The notes below the pieces were generated by a model. It saw only the letters and a list, made by a program, of their open reading frames with translations, searched no databases and was not told the origin of the DNA. A DNA stretch of 40,428 nucleotides from positions 1 to 40,428 of the forward strand of contig NZ_AFWT01000043.1 in NCBI RefSeq assembly GCF_000224065.1, read 5' to 3'. Position numbers and translations under genes: made by a program. Below, one piece after another: positions 9,537 through 17,430 of this stretch; the stretch's first letter is position 1; every line of letters begins with the position of its first letter. This stretch comes from Thiorhodococcus drewsii AZ1 (GTDB lineage Bacteria; Pseudomonadota; Gammaproteobacteria; Chromatiales; Chromatiaceae).

Positions 9537-10964
9537 TCAGGCCATTTTCTTGGCCTTCTGACGCTGTGCAAGCACGCGCGCGACGGAGACATGAGGATTG
9601 GCGGGGTCGTGCGTGCGGGCCGGAGTGGGTTTCTTGGGTCCACGGGGATGCTTGCGGTACTTACGCAGCTGGACGTGCTGTGCTGTGGCGAGCAGCCAGG
9701 CGGCCATGGCCTCGGTGGTGAGCGTTTGAAAGACGGCCCAATCTTCGGGCTCGACCAGGGTCTCGAGGCTCTCGCTGACGCGACCCATCTCGTTGACGAT
9801 GTAATAGCCCGAGAGCTCGGTGTCGATGGTCTCAGCGCCATGGACCTGGCGCAGCGCCGCCTTGAGCACGGCTAAGGCATTGTAGGCAACGATGGCCATG
9901 GCCAATCCGAACAGGGCCGCAGACGGATAAGCGAGGGTCTCGAGCTCGCAGCGCAGCTCGGTGGTCACATGCAAAAAGGCTTGTTCCACTCTCCAGCGCG
10001 TGTGGTAAAGCGTGGCTACCTGCGCGGCGTCGGCCACCGCGGCGGGCAGGGTCGTCAGAACGTACAGCTGTGTCTCACCGTCGCGCGTCGGCGCGCTCAG
10101 CTCCAGGCGGATGCGGCGCAACTCCAGGCGTTGTTGCCCGTCGGGGGCAGTGATCGTCACGCGTTGCTCGCTGAGCACGCCCTGCTCGCTACGCCCGACC
10201 GGGCGCAATGGTTCAAGCGGATGGAGCGGGATCTGCTGGTGCTCGCGCACCAGCACGGCTGCCTCGCGCTGATGCAGTGTCCAGATCCAGGAGGCAACAC
10301 AGAAATTGCGATCGGCGATCCACAGATCTCCGGCCTCGATGGCGCTCTCCAACTGGGGCAGCAGTGCCCGCTCCTGAGTATAGGCATCGGGCTCGGCGAT
10401 CAGGTGCGTCATCAGTCCCAGCGCCGGCTCGAGCACCGCCAGCGCCTTGCCCGGCAAGGGGGCGGCACACTGCCTGCGGCTCTCTTGGAGGCGGTGCTCA
10501 CGTGCGCCCAGGGCATTGCCATCAAGGATCTTGACTCGGTAGCCGCTCAGCAGCGGCTCACGGCTTCCCCCGAGGGCGGTGATCATCGACGTGGCCTGCT
10601 CGCCGCTGTCATCGACCAGCGCCGAGGCGATCTCCGGCGCCAGACCATTGAGCGTGTCATAGACCGCCTTGAGCGAAACCGGAATCGGCTCGGGCGCCCC
10701 TTGATAGGCCGCATGCACCGAGGGCTGCTGACGCGTGACCACCTGCATCATCAGCTCGAACAGCTTCGAAAACAGCAGCTTGCGGTTGTACTGGCCCTGC
10801 GCCACCGTCTTGAACCAGGCGTTGAGCCGCTCCGGATGAAAACTGCGCTCCAGCAGCGCACGGGCCATGGTAGGAATCGGAAAATGCGTGGCAAAGCGAT
10901 CGAGCAACGGGGTCAGCACAGGGAGGCTCCAGGGCGTGGTCAAAAACAAGCAGACTGTCAGCAA
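9537..10964 (-). CDS. IS4-family DDE transposase
   Basis: 475 residues. Catalytic acidic residues appear to be Asp148 (KILDGN), Asp218 (WIADRNF) and Glu327 in YHTRWRVEQAF. That segment holds the IS4 signature spacing Tyr-x2-Arg-x3-Glu (320, 323, 327), although the usual Lys six residues further on is Thr. The C-terminal 50 residues are strongly basic, as often seen for DNA-binding tails. A hydrophobic N-terminal start at 10964 was kept, but a second ATG at 10868 is possible because neither has a clear ribosome site. The frame is uninterrupted, so activity is plausible. The gene sits wholly inside the inverted repeats. Confidence 0.93.
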   Translation of the reverse strand: MLTVCLFLTTPWSLPVLTPLLDRFATHFPIPTMARALLERSFHPERLNAWFKTVAQGQYNRKLLFSKLFELMMQVVTRQQPSVHAAYQGAPEPIPVSLKAVYDTLNGLAPEIASALVDDSGEQATSMITALGGSREPLLSGYRVKILDGNALGAREHRLQESRRQCAAPLPGKALAVLEPALGLMTHLIAEPDAYTQERALLPQLESAIEAGDLWIADRNFCVASWIWTLHQREAAVLVREHQQIPLHPLEPLRPVGRSEQGVLSEQRVTITAPDGQQRLELRRIRLELSAPTRDGETQLYVLTTLPAAVADAAQVATLYHTRWRVEQAFLHVTTELRCELETLAYPSAALFGLAMAIVAYNALAVLKAALRQVHGAETIDTELSGYYIVNEMGRVSESLETLVEPEDWAVFQTLTTEAMAAWLLATAQHVQLRKYRKHPRGPKKPTPARTHDPANPHVSVARVLAQRQKAKKMA

Positions 10965-11032
10965 TGTAGGGGCCTGACAGCGCCCACAGGAGGGCGAATC
11001 AACACTGGCAATGCCTTGGACTCAATGAGTGT

Positions 11033-11065
11033 GCGGAGTCACTATATGTGACCTTCAAAGCCCTG
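11033..11065 (-). repeat. Right inverted repeat of the IS element
   Basis: The reverse complement begins CAGGGCTTTGAAGGTCACA and ends GACTCCGC. It supplies the out-of-place TGA that now truncates the interrupted large protein. Confidence 0.92.
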
Positions 11066-13601
11066 GTCCAAGCTCCTTATGGATCTGACGTAGTCCGCTA
11101 AGGCGCTCAGCTGTTCGTTGCTGTTCCTCCTGTTCAATGTCTTCACCCTTTTCGATGGGTAGCTCCACCCATCCGTTTTGGAACAGCCAACGATGACGGA
11201 GGACCGGATCGGCTGGAGACAGCGCGTCGTAGAGCGCACGCCAACGATTGAGCTGAACGATACCAAGGTCAGTGTCAGGATGGCCTTTTCCGTAATTCAG
11301 ATGCCAATGCAACTGCCTACGCAATTCATCGCGAAGCGACTCCCGGGCGGAGTCGTCCGCACTCGGGTCGACGAAGGCGAATACCATCACGGCCAGCTTA
11401 TCGGCTCGGGCATCGCCAAGCAGGGTCAGCTTGTCGAGCAAGCGAACGAGCCGAGCGGCATTTCCCTCCGCCATTCCAATCATCCGATCGGCTGCGGCGA
11501 TGAGCATGCCATAAATCTCGGCTCCAGTCGGCCGCGCGGCGTTGCCCGCATCGTCGTCGCGCCAATTCGGACTTGACGACGGAGAGGCTATGTCTTGATC
11601 GCGATGCAGCAATGCATCCAAGAGGTCGAACGCAATGTCGGGCTCGCTCGCGATGAGCCTGTCGAGCACTGCGATGCGCTGATCCAAGTTCGCCGTGGTT
11701 TGTGGCCACCAGCTTCGAAAAAGACCGACCAAACTGCGGATGGGTCGATTGCCCCAGTTGTCCGGGAGCTTCGCGCGAGATAGACGCGTCAAGACCAACG
11801 CGACTCGCAGCAACCAGCGCGGCGACCAGGCGAGTGTCTCCAGAGCCCAAAGCAGATCGGAATACCACCAGATTCCGGTATTCAGAGGATTTTCGTCAGA
11901 GACACTCTCAGCGAAAAGACGCATGACCGGGGCGTCCGATCTAGCAAGACTTGCTTCCAGGGCGCGCAAGAAGGTATCGGGGGCAGCCTCGGCCAATGGA
12001 CGTAAATGCGACGCTAGAGATAACCACCGGGTTTCGTCGGCGTTAAGAAGCAATCCCTCGATCAGGCGCTTGACCCGGGCCTCGACATGAAGCGTCTCGA
12101 GTCCGGGGTAATCGGCTCCGCGTACCGCCAGCTTCACCAAGGCGTCGCAAACCGACTCGAACAACAGACCGGATTCGTCCCTCACCTTGCCGTAGACCTG
12201 TGCCATCCAACGTTTGTCTGGCTCGAGCTCCAGCATTGGGTCCGGCTGGATCAAGATGGATTGCACGATCTCAAAGAAGCGATCCAGCTCGGCGCTCGTG
12301 ATCCGGTCGGCATAGAGGTCGAGCAGCTCCAATGGTGCCTTGGCGCGCCAGACTTTACCGATGGCGATCACCGGGGCGTCATCGACTTGGGCGAGCACGC
12401 GCAGCTTGCGCTCGATCGCCTCGTAAGAATCACCCACGAGTCGTTGGACGATCTCCCGATCTGCCGACTTCTCGGCGTGCCAGGCACCTAGCAAGCACAG
12501 GCTCGTGAGCACATCACTTTCGGGCAGCGCGAGCCAATGCGGGCGACGGATTGAAGGATTCGCGGCGCGTCGTCGACGAAAGACACTCCAGGAGCGTCCG
12601 GTCGAGCCTGCAAGTCGTCGAGCATCCGATTCTTCGACGCCGATCTCGATCAAGGCGTCGCGGAAGGCGTAGATGCTGGGTCGTTTGAGCTCCAGATGGA
12701 ACCCCTGGCCATCGGCTCCTCCATATCCAGACGCCAAGTCGCCTGCCGCGGCCGGAACGACCGTGAGAACATCGGCTGCCGGTCTTGCCGCGATTTCTGG
12801 GCGGACGGCAATCACAAGTCGAAGTCGTGGATTGACCTCGACGAAGCGCCATCCATGGGCATCGGTGAGGACGACTGCGACATCCGCGATCTCCTCTGCT
12901 TCCAGCACGGCGGCACAGACGAAGGCGGCTGCCTCTGCGGCGCTGTCAGCGCGGATCGCGTAAGTTCCGTTCTTTTCTTGGCCGATGTGCGCCCGCAGAT
13001 CGGCCAGGAGCTTGCTTTTGGCGTCCTGCCGATCGGCGAAGAAGGCTTGCGGCGAGATGGGTGGTTGACATTGGGAGGCCCAGTGCTGCCAATGGTGGGT
13101 GACGGTTTCGACTCCGTCGCCTGCGATGTCGAGGTCCTCGGCGAACGACAGCGCGATTGCCGGATTGGCTTCTAGCCAGGCTTCCAAGTCATCTGCATCG
13201 TAGGCGAGGACGTTGCGCCATTTGCCTTCGGCTTGCCTGTGGCCTGACCACTCCTCTTTCTTCGCCCAGTGCCTCGCCGTCACGACAACCAACGTCGAGG
13301 CAGCGCGTGTCTCTTCAGACGTCGAATCGGTCCGCTTGACGTAGTCCTCGTTCTCCTTGGTTGTCACGTCCCCTCGAACGCTCAGCTCCCAGAGCGATCG
13401 GCCGACCGGAACCCAAGCGTCACCTTCCTTGCTGGTGAGCTGCCCATCCCAGCCAGGACGACTCACCGAGTTTCCCGCCGGAAAGGTCATCTCCGTGATC
13501 GACCCTGCCTGCATCGCCAAGCGTCGGATCAGACGTGGCAGCTCGCCTTGCGCCTCGCGACGCTCAGCCCAGCTGTCGATGTCTTTGGCGGTGACTCTCA
13601 T
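11055..13601 (-). pseudogene. N-terminal part of a large putative defence protein, truncated by the IS
   Basis: 848 residues remain; the last few (after KELG) come from the IS end. The intact gene (13601 to 8202 minus the IS and one duplication) is 3804 bases, exactly 1268 codons including the stop. Residues 1-150 look like a restriction-endonuclease-type fold: PAGNSVSRPGWDG (Asp52), SLWELSVRGD (Glu72, Asp78), Lys82, DYVKRT (86-91), then a VVVTARHW strand. Residues about 190-370 resemble a STAND/AAA-like domain whose P-loop position reads AIRADSAAEAAAF, with no GxxxxGK[ST]. The remainder is a helical repeat region. I recall similar unnamed bacterial proteins of this layout; function as anti-phage defence is inference. 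The ATG overlaps the toxin stop by 4 bases (ATGA), placing it in the toxin-antitoxin operon. Confidence 0.75.
11066..11076. repeat. Right target-site duplication of the IS element
   Basis: GTCCAAGCTCC, identical to 9470-9480. It is part of the coding sequence of the interrupted gene (codons for KELG on the minus strand). Confidence 0.92.
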
Positions 13602-13876
13602 CCGTAGACTTCATCGTGGGTCCCAATATCGAGAAGGACGATCTCCTGTTCCGTGACCTTGAGCAACAGCGTCAACCGATAGCTGTAGGTCAGGCTGACC
13701 GCCTGCATCCCTTCCAGCTTGCCGGCGAGGGGATGCAGCTTCAGCCTGGGTTGGAAAGGATCTCGACTGAGGTCGCCCAAGGTGTCCCTGAGCGTGGGGC
13801 GGAGGTCGGGGTGCTTGCGAAGAAACTTGCGAGCCCGTCGCTCGAAGTGCTCCGTCGTAACGAGCGTGAAGCTCAT
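13598..13876 (-). CDS. RelE/YafQ-type toxin (predicted mRNA interferase)
   Basis: 92 residues, the usual size for RelE-superfamily toxins. The layout is a basic N-terminal helix region (ERRARKFLRKHPDL), a central LHPLAGKLEG, then YSYRLTLLL strands and the typical ending LLDIGTHDEVYG with a His in the GTHDEVY motif. Members cleave mRNA in the ribosome or otherwise inhibit translation and are neutralised by the antitoxin made just upstream. It overlaps the antitoxin by 4 bases (13873-13876) and the large defence gene by 4 bases (13598-13601), so all three are likely translated from one message. The frame is intact. Confidence 0.88.
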   Translation of the reverse strand: MSFTLVTTEHFERRARKFLRKHPDLRPTLRDTLGDLSRDPFQPRLKLHPLAGKLEGMQAVSLTYSYRLTLLLKVTEQEIVLLDIGTHDEVYG

Positions 13877-14142
13877 GCTTCGTCAGCGTCGAGTGCGCGC
13901 ATCAGCGAATCCGCATCCGCGTAGCGATTCGTTCGACCTGCCTCGAGGTCAGCCAGCGAGGCACGGAGACGTTCCCTCGCGGTTTCCTGCTGGGCCTCTT
14001 GCAGTTCTGCATAGGCATCTTCGGTTAGCACGACATAGCTCGGGCGGTTGTTTTTGATGATATGTACAGGGCCTTTGTGAAGGGCCTCGTCCACGGCCGC
14101 GATTCCGCGGCGCTTGATCTCTTGGGCAGGAATGCTGTTCAT
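13873..14142 (-). CDS. Phd/YefM-type antitoxin
   Basis: 89 residues. The ATG at 14142 follows AGGAGAGGTC. The N-terminal half (AQEIKRRGIAAVDEAL, GPVHIIKNNRPSYVVLTEDAYAEL) matches the DNA-binding Phd/YefM fold. The C-terminal half is acidic and helical (TARERLRASLADLEAG, ending LDADEA), as expected for the flexible toxin-binding tail. It should bind and inhibit the RelE-type toxin and, with it, repress the operon at the palindrome 15 bases upstream. It is the first gene of the three-gene unit. Confidence 0.88.
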   Translation of the reverse strand: MNSIPAQEIKRRGIAAVDEALHKGPVHIIKNNRPSYVVLTEDAYAELQEAQQETARERLRASLADLEAGRTNRYADADSLMRALDADEA

Positions 14143-14156
14143 GACCTCTCCTGATA

Positions 14157-14178
14157 CTCAAATTGATACCAATTTGAG
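14157..14178 (-). promoter_or_regulatory. Perfect inverted repeat, likely antitoxin operator
   Basis: CTCAAATT and AATTTGAG are perfect 8-base arms around the spacer GATACC, 15 bases before the antitoxin ATG. The site covers the proposed -10 region. Phd/YefM-RelE complexes commonly autoregulate through such palindromes; the role here is inferred from position. Confidence 0.65.
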
Positions 14179-14200
14179 CGCTACTAGAGGTGCGCGTCAA
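14172..14200 (-). promoter_or_regulatory. Probable sigma-70 promoter of the toxin-antitoxin/defence operon
   Basis: On the minus strand TTGACG (14200-14195) and TCAAAT (14177-14172) are separated by 17 bases, matching 5/6 and 4/6 of the consensus hexamers. The -10 lies inside the palindrome, which suits repression by the toxin-antitoxin complex. Confidence 0.5.
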
Positions 14201-14371
14201 GCTGGCTGCCGATTTTCTGCGTGCCGGCAAACTGAGGAAATCCAGTCGCTGTAGTTTCTCGCCTGGGTGGCAGGAATCCGCGTGACTGAGACCCTGACCT
14301 GTCAACCTCCAACGTCTGCTTCGCTCAGGTAATACTCTGGTCCAGTCGATCATTACGACGCCTCCCTGGCC

Positions 14372-15160
14372 TCATCCCGCATAGATCATGGTGCGCGTCA
14401 TCCCGCCGTCGACGACCAGATTCTGTCCGGTGATGAACCCCGCCTGCGGGCTGGCGAGGAAGGCGACCGCCGCGACGATGTCGGCCGGCTCGCCGATGCG
14501 GCCCACCGCATGCTGGGAATGATCGATGGGGCGGTGCGTCGGGGTGTGGCGCGTGCTCGACTTCTGCCAGGGGCCGGTCTCGATCCAGCCCGGGCTCACT
14601 GCATTGACGAGGATCTCCGGTCCGAGGCTGATGGCCAGGGCATGGGTGAGGGACAGTAAACCGCCTTTGGCTGCGGCATAGGCCTCGCAGTTGGGTTCGG
14701 ACTGGAGCGCGCGGGTCGAGGCGATGTTGACGATGGCGCCGTGCCGGATCTGCAGCCCAGGGATGGCCGCTCGGGTGCAGAGAAAGGCCCCGGTCAGATG
14801 GCTGTCCTGCCAGCGGCGCCAGTCCGCGAGGGTCAGCGACTCCAGTGGGCCGCTGTGCGGATCGGCGATTCCGGCGTTGTTGACCAGCAGATCGATCCCC
14901 GCCGACTGGCCGTCGCGGGACTGCCACTCGGTTAGGGCCGCGAAGGCCGCAGTCACGGCCGCTTCCTCGCCCACATCGCTCGTGCAGGCTAGGAGGGCAG
15001 GGTGCTGGAGGTCCTGCTCCAGATCGGCGATGGCCTCGGCATCCCGGTCCAGCACCAGGATCCGCCAGCCCGCCTCAAGGAAATGCTGCGTCAGGGCGCG
15101 TCCGATGCCCTGTGCTCCGCCGGTGACGATTCCTACCGGTGTCCGATCCGTCTCAGTCAT
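14372..15160 (-). CDS. SDR-family NAD(P)-dependent oxidoreductase
   Basis: 262 residues, the classical short-chain dehydrogenase length. The cofactor motif TGGAQGIG lies at 13-20, an acidic residue in VLDRD ends strand 2 (favouring NAD), NNAG lies at 94-97, and the catalytic set is Ser148 with Tyr161-x3-Lys165 (YAAAK). SPGWIETG and the C-terminal ITGQNLVVDGGM are also typical. The start at 15160 was chosen over longer readings because the preceding gene ends there with an ATGA overlap and the protein begins cleanly before the Rossmann strand. The substrate is unknown; it is likely co-expressed with the small WGR protein. Confidence 0.92.
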   Translation of the reverse strand: MTETDRTPVGIVTGGAQGIGRALTQHFLEAGWRILVLDRDAEAIADLEQDLQHPALLACTSDVGEEAAVTAAFAALTEWQSRDGQSAGIDLLVNNAGIADPHSGPLESLTLADWRRWQDSHLTGAFLCTRAAIPGLQIRHGAIVNIASTRALQSEPNCEAYAAAKGGLLSLTHALAISLGPEILVNAVSPGWIETGPWQKSSTRHTPTHRPIDHSQHAVGRIGEPADIVAAVAFLASPQAGFITGQNLVVDGGMTRTMIYAG

Positions 15161-15384
15161 CGCACGAGCCCCCTTGTCGCCAATAACCCCGCTGCCCGCC
15201 CGCAGTGTCGGGCAATGTCTTCGACCTGCGCCTGTACCTCCGCCTCGGACGGCGGGCCGACCACCCGCAGCCGTCCCCGGCGCGAACCGAGTGCGCAGAG
15301 CACCAGAGCCCAGTCGCCGAACAGATCCTGGACCAGATCGATCAGGTCGTAACGGTCCTTCTCCGGGTTGATCCACCGCTGCAT
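15157..15384 (-). CDS. Small WGR-domain-like protein
   Basis: 75 residues beginning MQRWINPEKDRYDLIDLVQDLFGDWALV. The layout of an N-terminal RWINP, then DLFGDW and GSRRGRLR, is that of stand-alone WGR proteins, named for a Trp-Gly-Arg motif and thought to bind nucleic acid. The strict WGR triplet is replaced here by CALGSRRG, so the match is by overall pattern. The stop overlaps the start of the dehydrogenase by 4 bases. The ATG at 15384 was preferred over 15420 because family members start at this Met. Confidence 0.7.
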   Translation of the reverse strand: MQRWINPEKDRYDLIDLVQDLFGDWALVLCALGSRRGRLRVVGPPSEAEVQAQVEDIARHCGRAAGLLATRGLVR

Positions 15385-15452
15385 GGCACTGTCCCCATCG
15401 GAAGCGATACCCTCAATCATGGCACAGAACGGGGTTGGCGCCGTGCGTGTTC

Positions 15453-15713
15453 ATGATCGAATGGTTCCGGGTGCGGGGACCTCGACGGACCGACGACATC
15501 CCGCGCGGGGCAGGGCACCGCTATCCCCCCTGCGCCTTTGGTCGGACCGAGCCCTGGGAGCGGGAGCTGATCGAGACCTATGAGCCGCGCTTCGCCGAGA
15601 TCCGTGTCTTGCTCCACCAGATCGCGATGCTGCGTCGTCAGGCGCGTTATCTGACCAATGCCGTTGGGAGGTGGGAGTCAGGGGCGTCAGTGGGGCATCG
15701 CCGACACGTCTGA
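15453..15713 (+). CDS. Hypothetical small protein of unknown function
   Basis: 86 residues starting MIEWFRVRG. The middle part (TEPWERELIETYEPRFAEIRVL, then HQIAMLRRQARYLTNAV) looks like genuine amphipathic helix with codon use like its neighbours, while the ends look less protein-like. There is no clear ribosome site and no recognised domain. It may be real or a relic. The rest of the 15385-15902 interval holds only the FNR box described separately. Confidence 0.3.
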   Translation: MIEWFRVRGPRRTDDIPRGAGHRYPPCAFGRTEPWERELIETYEPRFAEIRVLLHQIAMLRRQARYLTNAVGRWESGASVGHRRHV

Positions 15714-15783
15714 GCCGTCCTCGCCAATGCCTCTTGGACAGTCGCGTTTGGATTCCCAGCCTCTGTCATGCGGCCCATGCGGT

Positions 15784-15797
15784 TTGATGTGGATCAA
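15784..15797. promoter_or_regulatory. FNR/ANR-type box upstream of the HPP gene
   Basis: TTGATGTGGATCAA matches TTGAT-N4-ATCAA exactly. It lies 105 bases before the HPP start codon, so it could activate that gene under low oxygen or nitric oxide through an FNR/DNR-family regulator. A second perfect box lies at 17265-17278 in the same cluster. Confidence 0.65.
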
Positions 15798-15902
15798 GGA
15801 GGCTGGTGCCGATCTCATTCAGCGTTGTGGCCTGGTGCACGACACGGCGATCAGCCTGCTCCTCGATCGGGATGGAGTGAGGATCATGATGAGGATGGAT
15901 TG

Positions 15903-16529
15903 ATGACGAAACCTGCGTCGAAGCGGGAGCGGGCGTCTGATCGGGCCCCCTCTGACGAGCCCCGGAACCCGACTCTCTTCAGTCGACTGGGCCGGTATTT
16001 CCGCAAGATGCGTGGTACGACGCGCGGATCGCCGCCGCGTGTCAGTCTGAGCGAGATGCTCTGGTCCTGGGTCGGCGCCTTTCTCGGGATCGGTGCGCTT
16101 GTCTGGGTCAACCAGCGGTTCTTCGTCGGGACCGATCTGACGCTGGTGATCGGCTCACTCGGAGCATCGGCCGTTCTGACCTACGGCGCACCGCGCAGCC
16201 CGCTCGCGCAGCCACGCAATCTGGTCGGCGGCCATCTGGTGTCGGCCGTCGTCGGCGTGGCCGTGTGGACGCTGTTTCAGAACGACACCTGGCTCGCCGC
16301 AGCCTTGGCGGTCGCCACGGCGATCGCGCTCATGCACGCCACCAAGACGCTGCATCCACCCGGCGGGGCCACCGCCCTGATCGCCATCATCGGTTCGCAG
16401 CAGATTCACGACCTGGGCTTCCTCTACTGCCTGGTGCCGGCGACGCTGGGTCCGATCATCCTCTTGGTCGTCGCCCTCCTGGTCAACAACATCCCCGAGT
16501 CCCGCCGCTATCCCGAGAACTGGATCTGA
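15903..16529 (+). CDS. HPP-family integral membrane protein
   Basis: 208 residues. The ATG at 15903 follows GAGGATGG; earlier in-frame starts would add a non-conserved tail. A charged N-terminus of about 45 residues is followed by four hydrophobic segments (about 53-71, 78-95, 110-150 as a pair, 175-195). The signature HPPGGATALIA lies between the third and fourth. Plant and cyanobacterial relatives have been linked to nitrite transport, so a role in nitrite or nitrosative metabolism is possible. It converges with a CBS gene 28 bases away; many HPP proteins carry fused CBS domains, which suggests the two act together. Confidence 0.88.
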   Translation: MTKPASKRERASDRAPSDEPRNPTLFSRLGRYFRKMRGTTRGSPPRVSLSEMLWSWVGAFLGIGALVWVNQRFFVGTDLTLVIGSLGASAVLTYGAPRSPLAQPRNLVGGHLVSAVVGVAVWTLFQNDTWLAAALAVATAIALMHATKTLHPPGGATALIAIIGSQQIHDLGFLYCLVPATLGPIILLVVALLVNNIPESRRYPENWI

Positions 16530-16557
16530 ACGGGCCTGCGACGCCGGAGCGTCCGTC

Positions 16558-17178
16558 TCACAGCAGGTCCTCTAGATGGAAGGCCGAGATGAAGTCCTTG
16601 CGCAGCAGCACACCGCGCAGATGGCCCTGCCCATCGACGACGGGCATGCCGCGTCCTTCATGGCGATGGAAGGCGGCGATCATCTCGGCGAAGCCGGCCC
16701 CCTCGAGCACGCTGACTGCCGGTGCGGTCATGGCGTCTCCGACCGGCGTTTCGTGGCAGCGGTGGTCGAGCCCATCGGGCGTCTCGATCAGACGCAGCAG
16801 CAGCTCGATGAGCGTGCCGGCCTGCAGTCGATGGAGAAAATCGGTCTCGGTCAGCATGCCGATCACGACACCCTCGCCGTCGACCACGGGCAGGCCCTTG
16901 AGTCCTTGACGGACCATGGAGCGGGCCGCTGCGTCGAGCATGACCTCGGGCGTGAGTGGCTCGATGCCGGTGCGCATCAGACGCTCGACCTTGATCGGGC
17001 CGAAGAGACGCTCAAGCGCATGGGTGTGCGCGAGATGGTAGATCGCCCGAAAGTCCGTCGTGCTGATGTCGATGTAACCTGGGATATGGCGCATCGCATC
17101 GAGGATGTCGGCGTCGGACAGCTCCAGCTCGGGCAGGTCGCCCGCCGAGGCGGGCTCGGTCGTCTTGTTCGATTGCAT
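16558..17178 (-). CDS. Two-CBS-domain protein
   Basis: 206 residues. After a variable N-terminus (1-60), the first CBS domain runs about 65-130 (VERLMRTGIEPLTPEVMLDAAA ... GLPVVDGEGVVIGMLTETDFL). The second runs about 140-203 (VGDAMTAPAVSVLEGAGF ... GMPVVDGQGHLRGVLLRKDFI). Tandem CBS pairs bind adenosyl ligands such as AMP or ATP and control a partner. It has no catalytic domain of its own. The gene faces the HPP gene tail to tail and is divergent from nnrS, with an FNR-type box 87 bases upstream of its start. Fusion of CBS to HPP in other bacteria supports a regulatory link. Confidence 0.9.
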   Translation of the reverse strand: MQSNKTTEPASAGDLPELELSDADILDAMRHIPGYIDISTTDFRAIYHLAHTHALERLFGPIKVERLMRTGIEPLTPEVMLDAAARSMVRQGLKGLPVVDGEGVVIGMLTETDFLHRLQAGTLIELLLRLIETPDGLDHRCHETPVGDAMTAPAVSVLEGAGFAEMIAAFHRHEGRGMPVVDGQGHLRGVLLRKDFISAFHLEDLL

Positions 17179-17264
17179 CGGATGTCTCGGTGGTGAAGTC
17201 AGTCGTGATCGGGATTCTCGGAACCCCCACGAGGCTAGGCTCCCGTCTCACGGCGGGATGTGCC

Positions 17265-17278
17265 TTGATTCGCATCAA
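17265..17278. promoter_or_regulatory. FNR/ANR-type box between the CBS gene and nnrS
   Basis: TTGATTCGCATCAA matches TTGAT-N4-ATCAA exactly. It is 87 bases from the CBS start and 153 from the nnrS start. Because the site is symmetric it could serve either divergent gene. NnrS is a known member of FNR/NNR-type nitric-oxide regulons in other proteobacteria. Confidence 0.75.
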
Positions 17279-17430
17279 GTCGCTCCCTGCGCTCGGCTGT
17301 CAACCTATCGCCATCCTCGGCTCCGTCTCGGCCCGACCTGTCGCCGAACGCCGTCAAAGGACTGGCCGAGAACTTCGATATTCAGCCGATCGGTACGTTA
17401 GAGGGGACATGCATGCCATGATGAGTCGCG

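Larger units (their letters stand above)
9481..11065 (-). mobile_element. IS4-family insertion sequence, complete, 1585 bp
   Basis: The element is bounded by inverted repeats of 33 bp matching at 29 positions, the outer 19 being identical (CAGGGCTTTGAAGGTCACA), and flanked by the 11-bp direct repeat GTCCAAGCTCC. It carries one transposase gene on the minus strand, the same direction as the gene it interrupts. All boundaries were read directly. The intact ends, the exact duplication and the open transposase frame suggest it may still be mobile. Assignment to IS4 rests on the transposase DDE layout and duplication length; the subgroup was not determined. Confidence 0.93.

Noticed and set aside
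9969-11051. Plus-strand frame inside the IS
   Set aside because: Shadow of the transposase; low-complexity Gln/Arg/Leu product.
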